A stretch of 64,000 nt of DNA from Methylophilaceae bacterium. Its GTDB lineage: Bacteria > Pseudomonadota > Gammaproteobacteria > Burkholderiales > Methylophilaceae. The stretch is from contig CAJPFK010000004.1 in NCBI GenBank assembly GCA_905339275.1, positions 310,001-374,000 on the forward strand. The letters run 5' to 3'. Position 1 is the stretch's first letter; every line of letters starts with the position of its first letter. Both the position numbers and the translations under genes were made by a program. Shown in pieces: positions 20,532 through 31,416 of this stretch. The notes beneath the pieces are model-generated. The model was not told the origin of the DNA. It made no database searches and saw only the letters and a program-made list of their open reading frames with translations.

Positions 20532-22452
20532 GATAATGCTCCTCCTCGAGCACCGCGGCAGGAGGTGCTTCGATTTGAACGGCTGCGGGTTCCTGCGCTG
20601 GTTCCTTGCCGAGCAAGTAATAATCCATGACTTTACGCGCGATCGGGCCCGCTGCCGAGCCTCCGCTGCCGCCGTTCTCAACAATCACCGCCAATGCAAT
20701 CCGGGGGTCATCCGCCGGCGCGTAAGCGATAAATAGCGCATGGTCGCGGTGGCGTTCGTCGAGCTTGCTGGCATCGTACTTCTCGCCCTGCTTGATTCCC
20801 ACCACCTGCGCCGTGCCGGTCTTCGCGGCAACGGCATAAGGGGCGCCGGCACCGACAGCAACCGCCGTTCCGCCGGGCAAGGTGACATCCTCCATTCCCT
20901 TTCTCACCAGTTCGATATTCTCGGGCTTGAGCTCGATCCTGTCGGTGGCGACCAGCGGTACAGGCCGGCTAATGCCGGTAATTGTTTCCTGAATATTTGT
21001 CACCAGGTGTGGTTTCATGGCAATACCGTTATTGGCGAAGATGGCGGTGGCTTGAGCCAGTTGCAGCGGCGTTGCCAGCATGTACCCCTGGCCGATGCCA
21101 AAAATGACGGTTTCCCCAGGATACCAGGGCTGGTTGAATCGGCGTTTTTTCCATTCCGGGGTCGGTAGCAAGCCTTCAAGTTCGCCTTCGATATCGATAC
21201 CGGATTTTCTGCCGAAACCAAAATGGCTGACAAAGGAGGTCAGGGCCTTGATGCCCATCTCATGCGCGAGACCGTAAAAAAAAGTGTCGCAGGAAATGGT
21301 GATGGCTTTTCGCATGTCGACGACACCGTGTCCCTGCGGTTTCCAATCCCGATAGCGGTGCGAACTTCCCGGCAGGGTGAAAAATCCCGGGTCGTTAATG
21401 CTGAATGGCGGGTTGCGCTTGCCGGCTTCAAGCCCGGCCAGTGCGACGAAAGGCTTGAACGTCGAGCCGGGCGGGTAGATGCCGCGCATGGGGCGATTGA
21501 TCAGTGGTTTGTCCAAAGACTCGTTAAGGGCTTTCCAGCTTTCGGTATCGATGCCGCCGACAAACAGGTTGGGGTCGAAGGTCGGCATGCTGACATAGGC
21601 GAGGACTTCGCCGTTTTTCGGGTTGATGGCCACCATTGCGCCGCGTCGGTCACCGAAAGCGTCTTCCCCGATTTTCTGCAATTTGCTGTCAATGGACAGG
21701 ATAAGGTTATTGCCCGGTACCGGCGGGGTGCTGGAGAGTATCCGGACGGCATGCCCGCCGGAGTCGATCTCGACTTGCTTGAAGCCTGTTTTGCCATGCA
21801 GCGTGCTTTCATAATATTGCTCCAGGCCGCTTTTCCCGATGTGATCCGAACCCTTGTAATTCGAAAAGTCGCCGGATTCCTTAAGGTTCTTCAAATCCTT
21901 GTCATTGATGCGGCCTATATAACCGACAAGATGTGAGCCCATTGCTTTTTGCGGATAATGGCGAAAAAGTCGTGATTTGATTTCAACACCGGGGAAACGG
22001 TAGCGATTGACGGCAAATCTTGCCGCTTCTGCTTCGTTCAGGTGGGTGCGCAAGGGAGCGCTTTCAAACTCCTGGCTTTCCGAGAGGATTTTTTTGAAAC
22101 GCTTGCGATCAAGCGCGCTGACTTCGACCAGTTCGCTCAGTTGATCGATGGTTTCTTCCACATTCTTGACCTTGGCCGGCGTAATTTCCAGGGTATAAAC
22201 AAAAAAGTTGTGGGCGAGCACGACGCCATGTTTATCCAGGATCAGGCCACGATTCGGCACGATAGGCACGAGCGAGATACGGTTGCTCTCTGCCAGCGTG
22301 TGAAAGTGATCATACTTCGTCATCTGCAGGTAGAACAGCCGCGAGGCCAGCAGGCCAAAGCAGGTCAGCACGAATATTGCAGCAATAGCCAGGCGTATGC
22401 GGAAAAAGTAATTTTCCTGCTGGTAGTTTTTTAGTTCCGAACGCGAATTCAT
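20524..22452 (-). CDS. mrdA: Penicillin-binding protein 2 (elongation transpeptidase)
   Basis: PBP2 cross-links peptidoglycan for rod-shaped growth. The 642 residues contain one N-terminal membrane helix (about 20-42) and a PBP dimerisation domain that begins with the conserved NRGLILDKHGVVLA. The transpeptidase domain has S330-T-F-K333 as the active site, SCDTFFY as the SxD/SxN-type motif and AAKTGTAQV as the KTG motif. The stop overlaps the rodA start. mreD ends four bases upstream, giving the standard mreBCD-mrdA-rodA order. Confidence 0.96.
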   Translation of the reverse strand: MNSRSELKNYQQENYFFRIRLAIAAIFVLTCFGLLASRLFYLQMTKYDHFHTLAESNRISLVPIVPNRGLILDKHGVVLAHNFFVYTLEITPAKVKNVEETIDQLSELVEVSALDRKRFKKILSESQEFESAPLRTHLNEAEAARFAVNRYRFPGVEIKSRLFRHYPQKAMGSHLVGYIGRINDKDLKNLKESGDFSNYKGSDHIGKSGLEQYYESTLHGKTGFKQVEIDSGGHAVRILSSTPPVPGNNLILSIDSKLQKIGEDAFGDRRGAMVAINPKNGEVLAYVSMPTFDPNLFVGGIDTESWKALNESLDKPLINRPMRGIYPPGSTFKPFVALAGLEAGKRNPPFSINDPGFFTLPGSSHRYRDWKPQGHGVVDMRKAITISCDTFFYGLAHEMGIKALTSFVSHFGFGRKSGIDIEGELEGLLPTPEWKKRRFNQPWYPGETVIFGIGQGYMLATPLQLAQATAIFANNGIAMKPHLVTNIQETITGISRPVPLVATDRIELKPENIELVRKGMEDVTLPGGTAVAVGAGAPYAVAAKTGTAQVVGIKQGEKYDASKLDERHRDHALFIAYAPADDPRIALAVIVENGGSGGSAAGPIARKVMDYYLLGKEPAQEPAAVQIEAPPAAVLEEEHYHD

Positions 22453-22455
22453 GCG

Positions 22456-22935
22456 CTAATTTTTATGCGGTGGCGCTTCAATGCCAATACGGGAAAAGAT
22501 CAGGATTTGCCAGAGCAGTATGCCTGACGCGCTGGGCAGGAAATATGTCCAATCGGGGATATTGCCGCCGCTGAACAGCTTGAGAATCAGTACGATCACC
22601 TGGGTCAGAAGCAGCAGTACAAACACATAGGCGGACTGTTGCCAGATATTAAACAGCGCAAGACGGCGCTGGTAACGTACCGCAAAAAATGCAGTGATGG
22701 CATAAGCCAGCGCATGCTGTCCGAATAAACCGCCACTGGCAAGGTCAATGACCAGGCCTGCAAACCAGGCGGTTCCGATATTGCAGAGATGCGGCGTGCG
22801 AAGCAGCCAGTAAATGACCACCAGCAACAGGAAATCGGGCCGGATCTGCAAGCCGAAGCCATCCCATGGTAATAACTGGCAGATGAGCGCCACCAGCATG
22901 GAGGCATAGACGGATTTCAGGCTAACGGTTTGCAT
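22456..22935 (-). CDS. mreD: Rod-shape protein MreD
   Basis: MreD is a small inner-membrane part of the elongasome. The 159 residues are almost all hydrophobic, forming about five helices. The conserved features are an early P-W-x-G-x segment (LLPWDGFGLQIRPDFLLLVVIYW) and GLVIDLASGGLFGQHALAYA. The gene overlaps the end of mreC by 14 bases, and mrdA follows within four bases. Confidence 0.93.
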   Translation of the reverse strand: MQTVSLKSVYASMLVALICQLLPWDGFGLQIRPDFLLLVVIYWLLRTPHLCNIGTAWFAGLVIDLASGGLFGQHALAYAITAFFAVRYQRRLALFNIWQQSAYVFVLLLLTQVIVLILKLFSGGNIPDWTYFLPSASGILLWQILIFSRIGIEAPPHKN

Positions 22936-23899
22936 TCGCTGGTACCCTGGCCGGTGGTGTGGAGGATGCCGGTTGATCCTTCCTGTTTTTTTTCTGTGCG
23001 GCAGTTCTGCTCGTGGCGGATCTGTTTACCACGGTGCCGAGCGAAGGCTCGATCTTGGGGATGCCCACGAGCAGGACCTGGCGATGGTTCTTGACGCCGG
23101 CAATCGGCTTGCTGCTGATCAGTGCAAAAGGCGAATCCGGATTGCGTTCGATATTCACCACTTCAGCCACGCCCAGCCCAACCGGATAGATGCCGTCTAT
23201 GCCGGAGGTAATGAGCCTGTCGCCTTTGCGAATATCCACGTTTGCCGGCAGGTAGGGCAGGTCGAGAACATCGTCCCGGCCGGAACCGAAAGCAATTGCT
23301 CTCAGCCCGTTTCTTTCAACCTGGACAGGGATGGAAAGATCCTTGTCCGTAATCAATGTGACTTCGCTGGAATAGGGAAATACCCGGGTGACCTGACCGA
23401 TCACGCCGTCGCCGTCAACAACGGCCTGGCCGGCAATGATGTTCTGCCGTGAGCCAAGGTTCACCATGATCTTGTGGGTGAACGGGTCCCGTCCCATGTG
23501 CAATATTTCGCCAAGGCGCGCGGGCTGGGCCAGCACTTGGGATGCGCCAAGCAGCGTACGTAAATGCTCGTTCTCGTTTTCCAGGTCCTTGAGTTTTTGC
23601 AGCCTGGCGCCCTGCTCAAGGGATTGCTGGGTCAGTTCCCGGTTGTTGCTGATGAGCGTGCTATGCGCAGTGAGGAATTCCGCCGTGGCGTGATAAAGGT
23701 TGAATGGCGCATTGGCAACCAACTGCAATGGATGCAGCAATGCAACAAAACCCTGGCGTACCTCAACCAGGTAGTGCAGGCGCGAGTCTGTGGCGATCAG
23801 GGCAAGTGATAGCGCGGAGAAAAAAACCAGGCGCGCGAACGGGCTTGGTCCGCGAACAAAAAATGACGGCGTTTGTTGGGGTTCCAGAGCGCGCGGCAT
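22922..23899 (-). CDS. mreC: Rod-shape protein MreC
   Basis: MreC is the bitopic scaffold that activates PBP2-RodA. It has a short cytoplasmic tail, one membrane helix (about residues 22-42) and a predicted periplasmic coiled coil (about 70-120, rich in Glu, Leu and Gln). The two beta domains include ARLGEILHMGRDPFTHKI and the GDRLITSGIDGIYPVG loop. The tail after residue 290 is basic and Pro/Ala-rich, longer than in E. coli and probably disordered. A terminator-like hairpin lies between mreB and this gene. Confidence 0.95.
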   Translation of the reverse strand: MPRALEPQQTPSFFVRGPSPFARLVFFSALSLALIATDSRLHYLVEVRQGFVALLHPLQLVANAPFNLYHATAEFLTAHSTLISNNRELTQQSLEQGARLQKLKDLENENEHLRTLLGASQVLAQPARLGEILHMGRDPFTHKIMVNLGSRQNIIAGQAVVDGDGVIGQVTRVFPYSSEVTLITDKDLSIPVQVERNGLRAIAFGSGRDDVLDLPYLPANVDIRKGDRLITSGIDGIYPVGLGVAEVVNIERNPDSPFALISSKPIAGVKNHRQVLLVGIPKIEPSLGTVVNRSATSRTAAQKKNRKDQPASSTPPARVPANANR

Positions 23900-23918
23900 G
23901 AGGCCTGATTGCTTTCAG

Positions 23919-23944
23919 AAAAAAACAGGCCGCCAGAAGCGGCC
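23919..23944 (-). terminator. Intrinsic terminator or attenuator between mreB and mreC
   Basis: On the minus strand GGCCGC, a five-base loop (TTCTG) and GCGGCC are followed by TG and seven T residues. It lies 32 bases after the mreB stop and 20 before the mreC start. It probably stops part of the transcription, so that MreB is made in excess over MreC, MreD, PBP2 and RodA. Confidence 0.75.
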
Positions 23945-23975
23945 CAGGAATTGTTTTAAGAAGTATATGTCCGGA

Positions 23976-25067
<1,092 letters not shown>

Positions 25068-25092
25068 TTAGATTAAGCGCATTAAATCAGGC

Positions 25093-25098
25093 TATAAT
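25093..25098 (+). promoter_or_regulatory. Candidate -10 element for gatCAB
   Basis: A perfect TATAAT lies 69 bases before the gatC start, in the divergent mreB-gatC region. A convincing -35 hexamer is not seen 17 bases further up (AGATTA), so an activator or a weak promoter is possible. Confidence 0.4.
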
Positions 25099-25167
25099 AA
25101 CCGATATCGTATTGAAAATTAAGATTCAAATAAAAATGCAAAGTAAAATTATGAATTGGGTGCAACA

Positions 25168-25482
25168 ATGTCACTAAGCACCGCGGATGTAAAGCGCATT
25201 GCCCACCTTGCGCGTATCGAAGTCAGCGACCAGGAGGCAGAGGCAACGCTGCAGAAATTGACCGGTATTCTCGGTCTGATCGAGCAGATGCAGGCAGTCG
25301 ATACTGCGGGTATCAGCCCGATGTCGCATTCGCAGGACGTTACCCAGCGCCTGCGCGAAGATATCGTCACCAAAACCAACCAGCGAGACGAATTCCAGAA
25401 AAATGCACCGGCCATCGGCAACGGCTCCGACGAGCCTGCAGTCGAGCACGGCTTGTACCTTGTCCCCAAAGTCATCGAATAG
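25168..25482 (+). CDS. gatC: Asp/Glu-tRNA amidotransferase subunit C
   Basis: GatC is the small subunit (104 residues) that wraps around and stabilises the GatA-GatB complex. The family pattern is clear: [14 protein letters not shown] at the start and a C-terminal LREDIVTK...NAPAIGNG...LVPKVIE segment. I use the ATG at 25168; a TTG at 25156 would add four residues without a better ribosome-binding site. gatA starts 11 bases after its stop. Confidence 0.95.
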   Translation: MSLSTADVKRIAHLARIEVSDQEAEATLQKLTGILGLIEQMQAVDTAGISPMSHSQDVTQRLREDIVTKTNQRDEFQKNAPAIGNGSDEPAVEHGLYLVPKVIE

Positions 25483-25492
25483 TTCCGGAATC

Positions 25493-26944
25493 ATGATTAA
25501 CAGTAGCCTTAAACAGCTGGGAGCCATGCTCGCCGGCAAACAGATATCCAGCGTGGAATTGACGCAGGAATTTCTCAAGCGGATTGCCCAGCTCAATCCG
25601 GATATCAATGCCTATATCACCCTGGATCAGGAGAAAACGCTGGCACAGGCTGCCGCTGCCGACACCAGGATTGCGCAGGGCAATGCAGAGCCGCTGACCG
25701 GGATTCCGATCGCGCAGAAGGACATCTTTGTCGCCAGGGGCTGGAGAACGACCTGCGGTTCGAAAATGCTTGAGAATTTCATCGGCCCTTACGATGCCGG
25801 CGTGATCGAGCGCTTCGATGCCGCCGGTGCCGTCAATCTCGGCAAGACCAACATGGACGAGTTCGCCATGGGCTCATCCAATGAAACGTCGTATTTCGGC
25901 AGCGTGAAAAACCCCTGGGATAAAACCCGCGTACCCGGCGGCAGTTCCGGCGGCAGCGCGGCCGCGGTGGCAGCGCGGCTCTGTGCGGCAGCAACGGGTA
26001 CCGATACCGGCGGATCGATCCGCCAGCCGGCAGCGTTGTGCGGCTTGTCCGGCCTCAAGCCGACCTACGGGCTGGCGTCGCGCTACGGCATGATCGCTTT
26101 CGCTTCCAGCCTCGACCAGGCCGGCCCGATGGCCAAGTCCTGTGAGGACATGGCCTTGATGATGAACATCATGACCGGTTTCGACGAGCGTGACTCCACC
26201 AGCCTGCAGCGCGAAAAAGAGGACTACACCCGGCAATTGGGCAAGCCGCTGGCCGGCCTGAAAATGGGGTTGCCGAAAGAGTATTTTGCCGAGGGCCTGG
26301 ATGCTGCCGTTGGCAAGGTCGTGCAGGAGGCGATAGACGAGTATCGCCGGCTTGGCGCCGAAATCGTCGAGATCAGCCTGCCGAACACCAGGCTTTCAAT
26401 TCCTGTTTACTACGTGCTGGCGCCTGCCGAGGCATCGAGCAACCTGTCGCGCTACGACGGTGTGCGCTACGGCCATCGCGCCGCGCAATACACCGACCTC
26501 ATGGAGATGTATTGCAAGACCCGCGCCGAAGGTTTCGGCGATGAGGTCAAGCGCCGCATCCTGATCGGCACCTATGTGCTGAGCGCGGGTTATTACGATG
26601 CGTATTACCTGAAAGCGCAGCAGATCAGGCGCCTGATCGCGCAGGATTTTGAGCAGGCATTCAAACAGTGCGACATCATCCTCGGCCCGACGGCGCCTTC
26701 GACCGCGTTCAAGGCGGGCGAAAAGGCCGATGACCCGGTTTCCATGTACCTGCAGGATATCTACACGATTGCCGTCAATCTGGCAGGATTGCCGGGGATG
26801 AGCATCCCTGCGGGTTTTGCCGATGGATTGCCGGTCGGCCTGCAGGTCATCGGCAATTATTTCGATGAGGCGCGCATGCTGAATGCCGGCCACGCCTATC
26901 AACAAGTGACGGATTGGCATTTGCGTATGCCGGAGGGTATCTAA
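25493..26944 (+). CDS. gatA: Asp/Glu-tRNA amidotransferase subunit A
   Basis: GatA releases ammonia from glutamine for conversion of mischarged Glu-tRNA(Gln) or Asp-tRNA(Asn) to the cognate forms. It belongs to the amidase-signature family. The Ser-cisSer-Lys triad is K76, S151 and S175 (in QKD, GGSSGGS and TGGSIRQP), with the same spacing as in the S. aureus enzyme. The 483-residue form starts at the ATG at 25493. A frame open to 25403 runs inside gatC and is not the start. Confidence 0.97.
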   Translation: MINSSLKQLGAMLAGKQISSVELTQEFLKRIAQLNPDINAYITLDQEKTLAQAAAADTRIAQGNAEPLTGIPIAQKDIFVARGWRTTCGSKMLENFIGPYDAGVIERFDAAGAVNLGKTNMDEFAMGSSNETSYFGSVKNPWDKTRVPGGSSGGSAAAVAARLCAAATGTDTGGSIRQPAALCGLSGLKPTYGLASRYGMIAFASSLDQAGPMAKSCEDMALMMNIMTGFDERDSTSLQREKEDYTRQLGKPLAGLKMGLPKEYFAEGLDAAVGKVVQEAIDEYRRLGAEIVEISLPNTRLSIPVYYVLAPAEASSNLSRYDGVRYGHRAAQYTDLMEMYCKTRAEGFGDEVKRRILIGTYVLSAGYYDAYYLKAQQIRRLIAQDFEQAFKQCDIILGPTAPSTAFKAGEKADDPVSMYLQDIYTIAVNLAGLPGMSIPAGFADGLPVGLQVIGNYFDEARMLNAGHAYQQVTDWHLRMPEGI

Positions 26945-26945
26945 G

Positions 26946-28376
26946 GTGGAATGGGAAGTCGTTATCGGGCTGGAAACCCATACCCAGCTACAAACCAGGT
27001 CAAAAATATTTTCGGGTGCTTCAACCACCTACGGTGCTGAACCGAACACGCAAGCCTGCGAAGTGAGCATCGCGCTCCCCGGCGTGCTGCCCGTGCTGAA
27101 CAGGGAAGCGGTGAAATGCGCGATCAAGTTCGGCCTGGCGGTGGATGCGGAAATCGCGCCGCGTTCGGTGTTCGCGCGCAAGAACTACTTCTATCCCGAT
27201 CTGCCGAAGGGCTACCAGATCAGCCAGTACGAACTGCCTGTCGTCGGTAAGGGCTCACTGACCATCCAGGTCGACGGTACGGAGAAAACCATTCGCATCA
27301 CTCGCGCGCACCTGGAAGAGGATGCGGGCAAGTCGGTGCACGATGCGCGGGAAGGCATGTCCGGTATCGACCTCAATCGCGCGGGAACACCGCTGCTGGA
27401 AATCGTCACCGAGCCGGATATGCGCTCGGCCGCCGAGGCGGTGGCCTACGCCAGGAAGCTGCACGAACTGGTGCAGTGGATCGGCATTTGCGACGGCAAC
27501 ATGCAGGAAGGCAGTTTCCGCTGCGACGTCAATGTTTCGGTGCGACCCAAGGGCTCGGACAAGCTGGGTACCCGCCGCGAGATCAAGAACCTGAATTCGT
27601 TCAGGTTCATGCAGCAGGCGATCGAATATGAAACGCGCTGGCAGATCGAGACGCTGGAAGACGGCGGCACCATTCAGCAGGCGACCGTGCTGTTCAACCC
27701 CGACACCGGCGAAACCCGTTCCATGCGCAGCAAGGAAGAAGCCAACGACTATCGCTATTTCCCCGACCCGGATCTGTTGCCGCTGGAAATCACGGAAGCC
27801 GACAAGGCGGCAGTCAAGGCGGAGTTGCCCGAATTGCCGCAAGCCATGTATGCGCGTTTTGTCAGTGAGTACCAGCTCTCGGCCTATGATGCCGGCACAC
27901 TGACATCCTCCAGGGCGATTGCGGATTATTTCGTCGCGACCGTCAATGCATTCGACGGTGAGCCCAAGATGGCCTCCAACTGGGTGATGGGAAGCGTCGC
28001 CGCCAAGCTCAACGAGGAAGGCAAAGACATCAGCGTTTCACCGGTGTCGTCAGGGCAATTGGCCGGCCTGCTCAAGCGTATTGCCGACAACACCATCTCG
28101 AACAAGATCGCAAAGGAAGTCTTCGATGCCATGTGGAATGGCGAGGGCGATGCAGACGGCATCATCGAGACGAAGGGCCTGAAACAGGTGACCGACAGCG
28201 GCGCGATCGAGGCCATCATTGATGAGGTCGTGGCTGCAAATGCCGCGATGGTGGAGGAATTCAAGGCCGGCAAGGAGAAAGCCTTCAATGCGCTCGTGGG
28301 GCAATGCATGAAAGCCTCCAGGGGCAAGGCGAATCCGGCGCAGGTTAATGAAATCCTGAAAAGGAAACTGTCCTGA
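26946..28376 (+). CDS. gatB: Asp/Glu-tRNA amidotransferase subunit B
   Basis: GatB binds the mischarged tRNA and activates its carboxylate with ATP. The 476 residues contain the family signature [17 protein letters not shown] and the catalytic cradle with [14 protein letters not shown]. The [15 protein letters not shown] motif is also present. The C-terminal GatB/Yqey domain (tail [19 protein letters not shown]) contacts the tRNA elbow. It starts with GTG; the ribosome-binding site GGAGG lies in the last codons of gatA. Confidence 0.97.
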   Translation: MEWEVVIGLETHTQLQTRSKIFSGASTTYGAEPNTQACEVSIALPGVLPVLNREAVKCAIKFGLAVDAEIAPRSVFARKNYFYPDLPKGYQISQYELPVVGKGSLTIQVDGTEKTIRITRAHLEEDAGKSVHDAREGMSGIDLNRAGTPLLEIVTEPDMRSAAEAVAYARKLHELVQWIGICDGNMQEGSFRCDVNVSVRPKGSDKLGTRREIKNLNSFRFMQQAIEYETRWQIETLEDGGTIQQATVLFNPDTGETRSMRSKEEANDYRYFPDPDLLPLEITEADKAAVKAELPELPQAMYARFVSEYQLSAYDAGTLTSSRAIADYFVATVNAFDGEPKMASNWVMGSVAAKLNEEGKDISVSPVSSGQLAGLLKRIADNTISNKIAKEVFDAMWNGEGDADGIIETKGLKQVTDSGAIEAIIDEVVAANAAMVEEFKAGKEKAFNALVGQCMKASRGKANPAQVNEILKRKLS

Positions 28377-28385
28377 GCAGGTAAG

Positions 28386-28949
28386 TCATGCAGGCATGGG
28401 ACCGTTAATGGCCCCATGCCATAATTCCGCTCTGGTTCTGGGCGAAATTGCCGCATTTGCTGGGCTGGTCGAAGGCAGTTTGATCAGTTCCATGTTGGCG
28501 GGCACTTGCAAATCCGGCAGCACATATTTCCGGAATGCCTGCTCGGCCTTGGCTCCGTTGAAAAAAATCCGGCGGATATTCGTATGGCGGGCGAAAAAAT
28601 CCGAAAAATCGTTGGCGATGATGGAAGCTTCGACGATATCGGAATCCAGTGCGCTTTCGCGATAGCATTCCTTGAGCACATCCCATAGCGCAACGCCGTT
28701 GGTTTTCAGCAAACGCAGGCGCTCTTCGTAGTCCAGGGCCGGTTCGGCCCCGAACAATTCGCCCATGATGGGCCAGAACAGGTTGCGCGGGTGGGCGTAA
28801 TACTGATTGGCGGCAAGCGAAGCCTTGCCCGGCATCGAGCCGAGGATGAGCAATCGCGCGTCCGGTGCTGAAACGGGTGGAAAACTGAAGACGATCAAGG
28901 CTTCGTGCCGGTAAAAAGGCGACGCGGCCCGGGCAGCATCGCCAGGCAA
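28386..28949 (-). CDS. DNA-deoxyinosine glycosylase (UDG family 6)
   Basis: This looks like a hypoxanthine-DNA glycosylase of the uracil-DNA glycosylase superfamily, family 6. It removes deaminated adenine from DNA. The 187 residues carry LLILGSMPGKASLAANQYYA (the GxxPG-type active-site loop), HPRNLFWPIM, the WDVLKEC segment and the C-terminal LPSTSPANA motif that corresponds to the DNA-intercalation loop. The start may be later than 28949, since the first 15-20 residues are poorly conserved in style. It converges with gatB. Confidence 0.85.
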   Translation of the reverse strand: MPGDAARAASPFYRHEALIVFSFPPVSAPDARLLILGSMPGKASLAANQYYAHPRNLFWPIMGELFGAEPALDYEERLRLLKTNGVALWDVLKECYRESALDSDIVEASIIANDFSDFFARHTNIRRIFFNGAKAEQAFRKYVLPDLQVPANMELIKLPSTSPANAAISPRTRAELWHGAINGPMPA

Positions 28950-28971
28950 TGGTGATTGCCGGTGGAAGCGA

Positions 28972-29454
28972 TCAAGCGTTCGGCATTTCGCCCATTGCCG
29001 ATTGCTGGTAGTTCTGCAATCCGACTTTTTCGATCAGGCCGATCTGGGTTTCCAGGTAATCGATATGGCCTTCGGTGTCGTCCAGAATATCGGTGAGGAT
29101 GTCGCGTGAAACGTAATCCTTGACCGACTCACAGTAAGCAATGGCTTCGACATAGAGGCTGCGTCCGCCGATCTCCAGGTCGAGATCGCATTGCATGCAT
29201 TCCGGCACGTTTTCGCCGATCAGCAGCTTGTTGAGGTCCTGCAGGTTGGGCAGGCCATCGAGAAACAGGATGCGTTCAATCAGCTTGTCGGCGTGATGCA
29301 TTTCCTCGATGGATTCTTCGTAGACTTTCTTGGCAAGTGCCAGCAGCCCCCAGTTCTTGTACATGCGGGCATGCAGGAAGTACTGGTTGATGGCCGTCAA
29401 CTCAAGTGTGAGCGCCTTGTTCAGATACTGGATGACTTTTTTATCGCCTTGCAT
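28972..29454 (-). CDS. bfr: Bacterioferritin
   Basis: This 24-mer iron-storage protein oxidises Fe2+ and stores it as a mineral. The 160 residues align along the full length with E. coli Bfr. The heme ligand M52 is present. Ferroxidase ligands E18, E51, H54, E94 and H130 are kept, but the position of E127 is threonine (DDTEGH). This may slow the diiron site or mark one subunit type of a mixed shell; I am not sure how common the change is in this group. bfd and a Fur-box-like site lie upstream. Confidence 0.93.
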   Translation of the reverse strand: MQGDKKVIQYLNKALTLELTAINQYFLHARMYKNWGLLALAKKVYEESIEEMHHADKLIERILFLDGLPNLQDLNKLLIGENVPECMQCDLDLEIGGRSLYVEAIAYCESVKDYVSRDILTDILDDTEGHIDYLETQIGLIEKVGLQNYQQSAMGEMPNA

Positions 29455-29534
29455 GATGGACCTTCCGCAGTTTTGAATTCAAACATGCAGAATAATCGCG
29501 ACAAACGCGAGTTGCAATAGGCGGGAACTAAAGA

Positions 29535-29741
29535 TCAGCCGAATACGGCCGTGTTTTCGGCAGGGGACTGGATCGTGCTCTGCTGGTGCCCGCGCAGGAT
29601 CCCGAGCGCGCAATGCGAACAACGGCCGCATTCCGAGGCAACGCCCAGGCGCTGGCGCAGTTCGCGCATTGAACATGCGCCTTCGCAGATCGCATTGCGG
29701 ATCTGGCTATCGGTTACTGCATGGCAGACGCAAACGTACAA
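29535..29741 (-). CDS. bfd: Bacterioferritin-associated ferredoxin
   Basis: Bfd is a small [2Fe-2S] protein that reduces the core of bacterioferritin to release iron. The 68 residues carry the CxC motif at C4 and C6 and the second pair in ASECGRCSHC, the BFD-like [2Fe-2S] pattern. The C-terminal 20 residues are longer than the core needs. It lies directly upstream of bfr on the same strand, with an 80-base gap. A Fur-box-like sequence is 40-58 bases before its start, in line with induction under iron shortage. Confidence 0.92.
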   Translation of the reverse strand: MYVCVCHAVTDSQIRNAICEGACSMRELRQRLGVASECGRCSHCALGILRGHQQSTIQSPAENTAVFG

Positions 29742-29780
29742 AATAGCACCCTGAAATGGAATGGTCAGGATGCATTATAT

Positions 29781-29799
29781 CTAAATGAGAATCGTTGTC
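29781..29799 (-). promoter_or_regulatory. Fur-box-like operator upstream of bfd
   Basis: Read on the plus strand, 13 of 19 positions match the Fur consensus GATAATGATAATCATTATC, including the central AATGA-x-AATC core. It sits between pyrE and bfd, where the bfd promoter must be. Fur would repress bfd when iron is sufficient. Confidence 0.65.
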
Positions 29800-29807
29800 A
29801 ATAGCAT

Positions 29808-30449
29808 TTAATCGGTTCCGTATTGCGTCCGGTATGCTTCAACGGCCGCCTTGTGGGTGGCCAGTTGCGCGTCGTCGCCAAGATAACGCACGAGGTCGGA
29901 CAGTGTCGCGATGCTGATGACCGGTATGCCATAGTCGCGTTGCACCTCCTGTACGGCCGAAAGCGTATCCTGGCCGCGCTCCTGGCGATCAATGGCGATG
30001 GCCACTCCGCATGGTGTGGCATGATGGGCGCGGATCATATCGACCGATTCGCGAACCGAAACCCCGGCGGAAATCACATCGTCCACAATCAGCACCCGGC
30101 CGTACAGCGCCGCCCCGACAATGGTGCCGCCTTCGCCATGGTCCTTGGCTTCCTTGCGGTTATAGGCATAGGGTACATTACGGCCCAGCCGTGCAAGCGC
30201 GATGGCAATGCTAGCGGCCAGGGTGATACCCTTGTAAGCGGGACCGAATAGCATGTCGAACTGGATACCGGATTTGAGTATGGCAGATGCATAGAATTCG
30301 CCCAGTTTCATCAGGCTCTCGCCATCATCGAACAGCCCGGCGTTGAAGAAATAAGGGCTCAGCCGTCCGGCCTTGGTTTTGAATTCGCCGAAACGTAAAA
30401 CCTGCTTATCGATGGCGAAACGGATAAAATCCTGCGTGAAGTCAGTCAT
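29808..30449 (-). CDS. pyrE: Orotate phosphoribosyltransferase
   Basis: PyrE joins orotate to PRPP to make OMP in pyrimidine synthesis. The 213 residues match the family length. The PRPP-binding motif is [18 protein letters not shown], and [11 protein letters not shown] forms part of the orotate site. The catalytic loop [11 protein letters not shown] is present. I place the start at the ATG at 30449 ([13 protein letters not shown]); the frame is open further upstream but crosses the xth start region. The divergent exonuclease gene starts only 22 bases away, so the promoters overlap. Confidence 0.95.
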   Translation of the reverse strand: MTDFTQDFIRFAIDKQVLRFGEFKTKAGRLSPYFFNAGLFDDGESLMKLGEFYASAILKSGIQFDMLFGPAYKGITLAASIAIALARLGRNVPYAYNRKEAKDHGEGGTIVGAALYGRVLIVDDVISAGVSVRESVDMIRAHHATPCGVAIAIDRQERGQDTLSAVQEVQRDYGIPVISIATLSDLVRYLGDDAQLATHKAAVEAYRTQYGTD

Positions 30450-30471
30450 ATTTTGAGCTAAAGGGAATATT

Positions 30472-31254
30472 TTGTTGAGAATTATATCCGTAAACCTGAA
30501 CGGTATCCGTTCGGCAACCAACAAGGGGTTTTATCAGTGGCTGGCAAAACAGGATGCCGATGTCGTCTGCATGCAGGAACTGAAGGTGCAGGCAACTGAT
30601 ATGACGCGTGAAATGCTGCAACCGGACGGTTTCTTCGGCTACTTCCATTATGCCGAGAAAAAAGGTTACAGCGGCGTCGGCATCTACAGTAAAAAACAGC
30701 CGGATGCGATTATCGAAGGGCTCGGCATTGCCGACATCGATGCCGAAGGACGCTATATCGAGGCACGCTTCGGCAATCTTTCCGTGGTTTCACTCTACCT
30801 GCCTTCCGGTTCCAGCGGTGAGGAGCGGCAGGGGTTCAAGTTCAGCGTCATGGATCGTTTCATGCCGTTCCTGGAAGCCTTGAGGGCATCGGGCCGCGAA
30901 GTGATTGTCTGCGGCGACTGGAATATCGCCCATAAGGAAGCTGACCTGAAAAACTGGAAAGGCAACAGGAAAAACTCCGGCTTCCTGCCGGAAGAACGGG
31001 CCTGGCTGACGGATTTATTCGACCGCGTCGGCTGGTGTGATATCTACAGAAAGCTGCATCCCGATACGACGGATGAATGCTATACGTGGTGGAGCAATCG
31101 CGGCCAGGCGTGGGCAAAGAATGTTGGCTGGCGTATCGATTACCAGATCGCAACCCCCGGTATCGCGGAAAAGGCGAGATCAACCTCGATATACAAGGAT
31201 GAGCGGTTTAGCGACCATGCGCCGCTGATTATCGATTACGAAGCCCAGCTATAG
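30472..31254 (+). CDS. xthA: Exodeoxyribonuclease III (AP endonuclease)
   Basis: This enzyme cuts DNA at abasic sites in base-excision repair and degrades duplex DNA 3' to 5'. The exonuclease-endonuclease-phosphatase fold is evident: [11 protein letters not shown] with the metal-binding Asn, CMQELKVQ with the metal-binding Glu, [13 protein letters not shown], and the C-terminal RIDYQIA and SDHAPLI with the catalytic His. The 260 residues fit the family. Two adjacent TTG codons (30472, 30475) can start it; AAGGGA lies 5 or 8 bases upstream. It is likely xthA, although exoA-type paralogs exist. Confidence 0.93.
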   Translation: MLRIISVNLNGIRSATNKGFYQWLAKQDADVVCMQELKVQATDMTREMLQPDGFFGYFHYAEKKGYSGVGIYSKKQPDAIIEGLGIADIDAEGRYIEARFGNLSVVSLYLPSGSSGEERQGFKFSVMDRFMPFLEALRASGREVIVCGDWNIAHKEADLKNWKGNRKNSGFLPEERAWLTDLFDRVGWCDIYRKLHPDTTDECYTWWSNRGQAWAKNVGWRIDYQIATPGIAEKARSTSIYKDERFSDHAPLIIDYEAQL

Positions 31255-31416
31255 GGCGTTTTCCTGGTAAATTTTAAGCGTCTATCAGGCAAGGCAATGG
31301 AGCTGCATCCCGGCTTTGATGCTGTGATTGCGCGGAATGGCTGGAAACGCCAAAAGCGGACAAGGTGGATGAGGTGTTTGAAGGCCCGCAGCAGCATGGA
31401 GCGTAACCTGTGCCTG

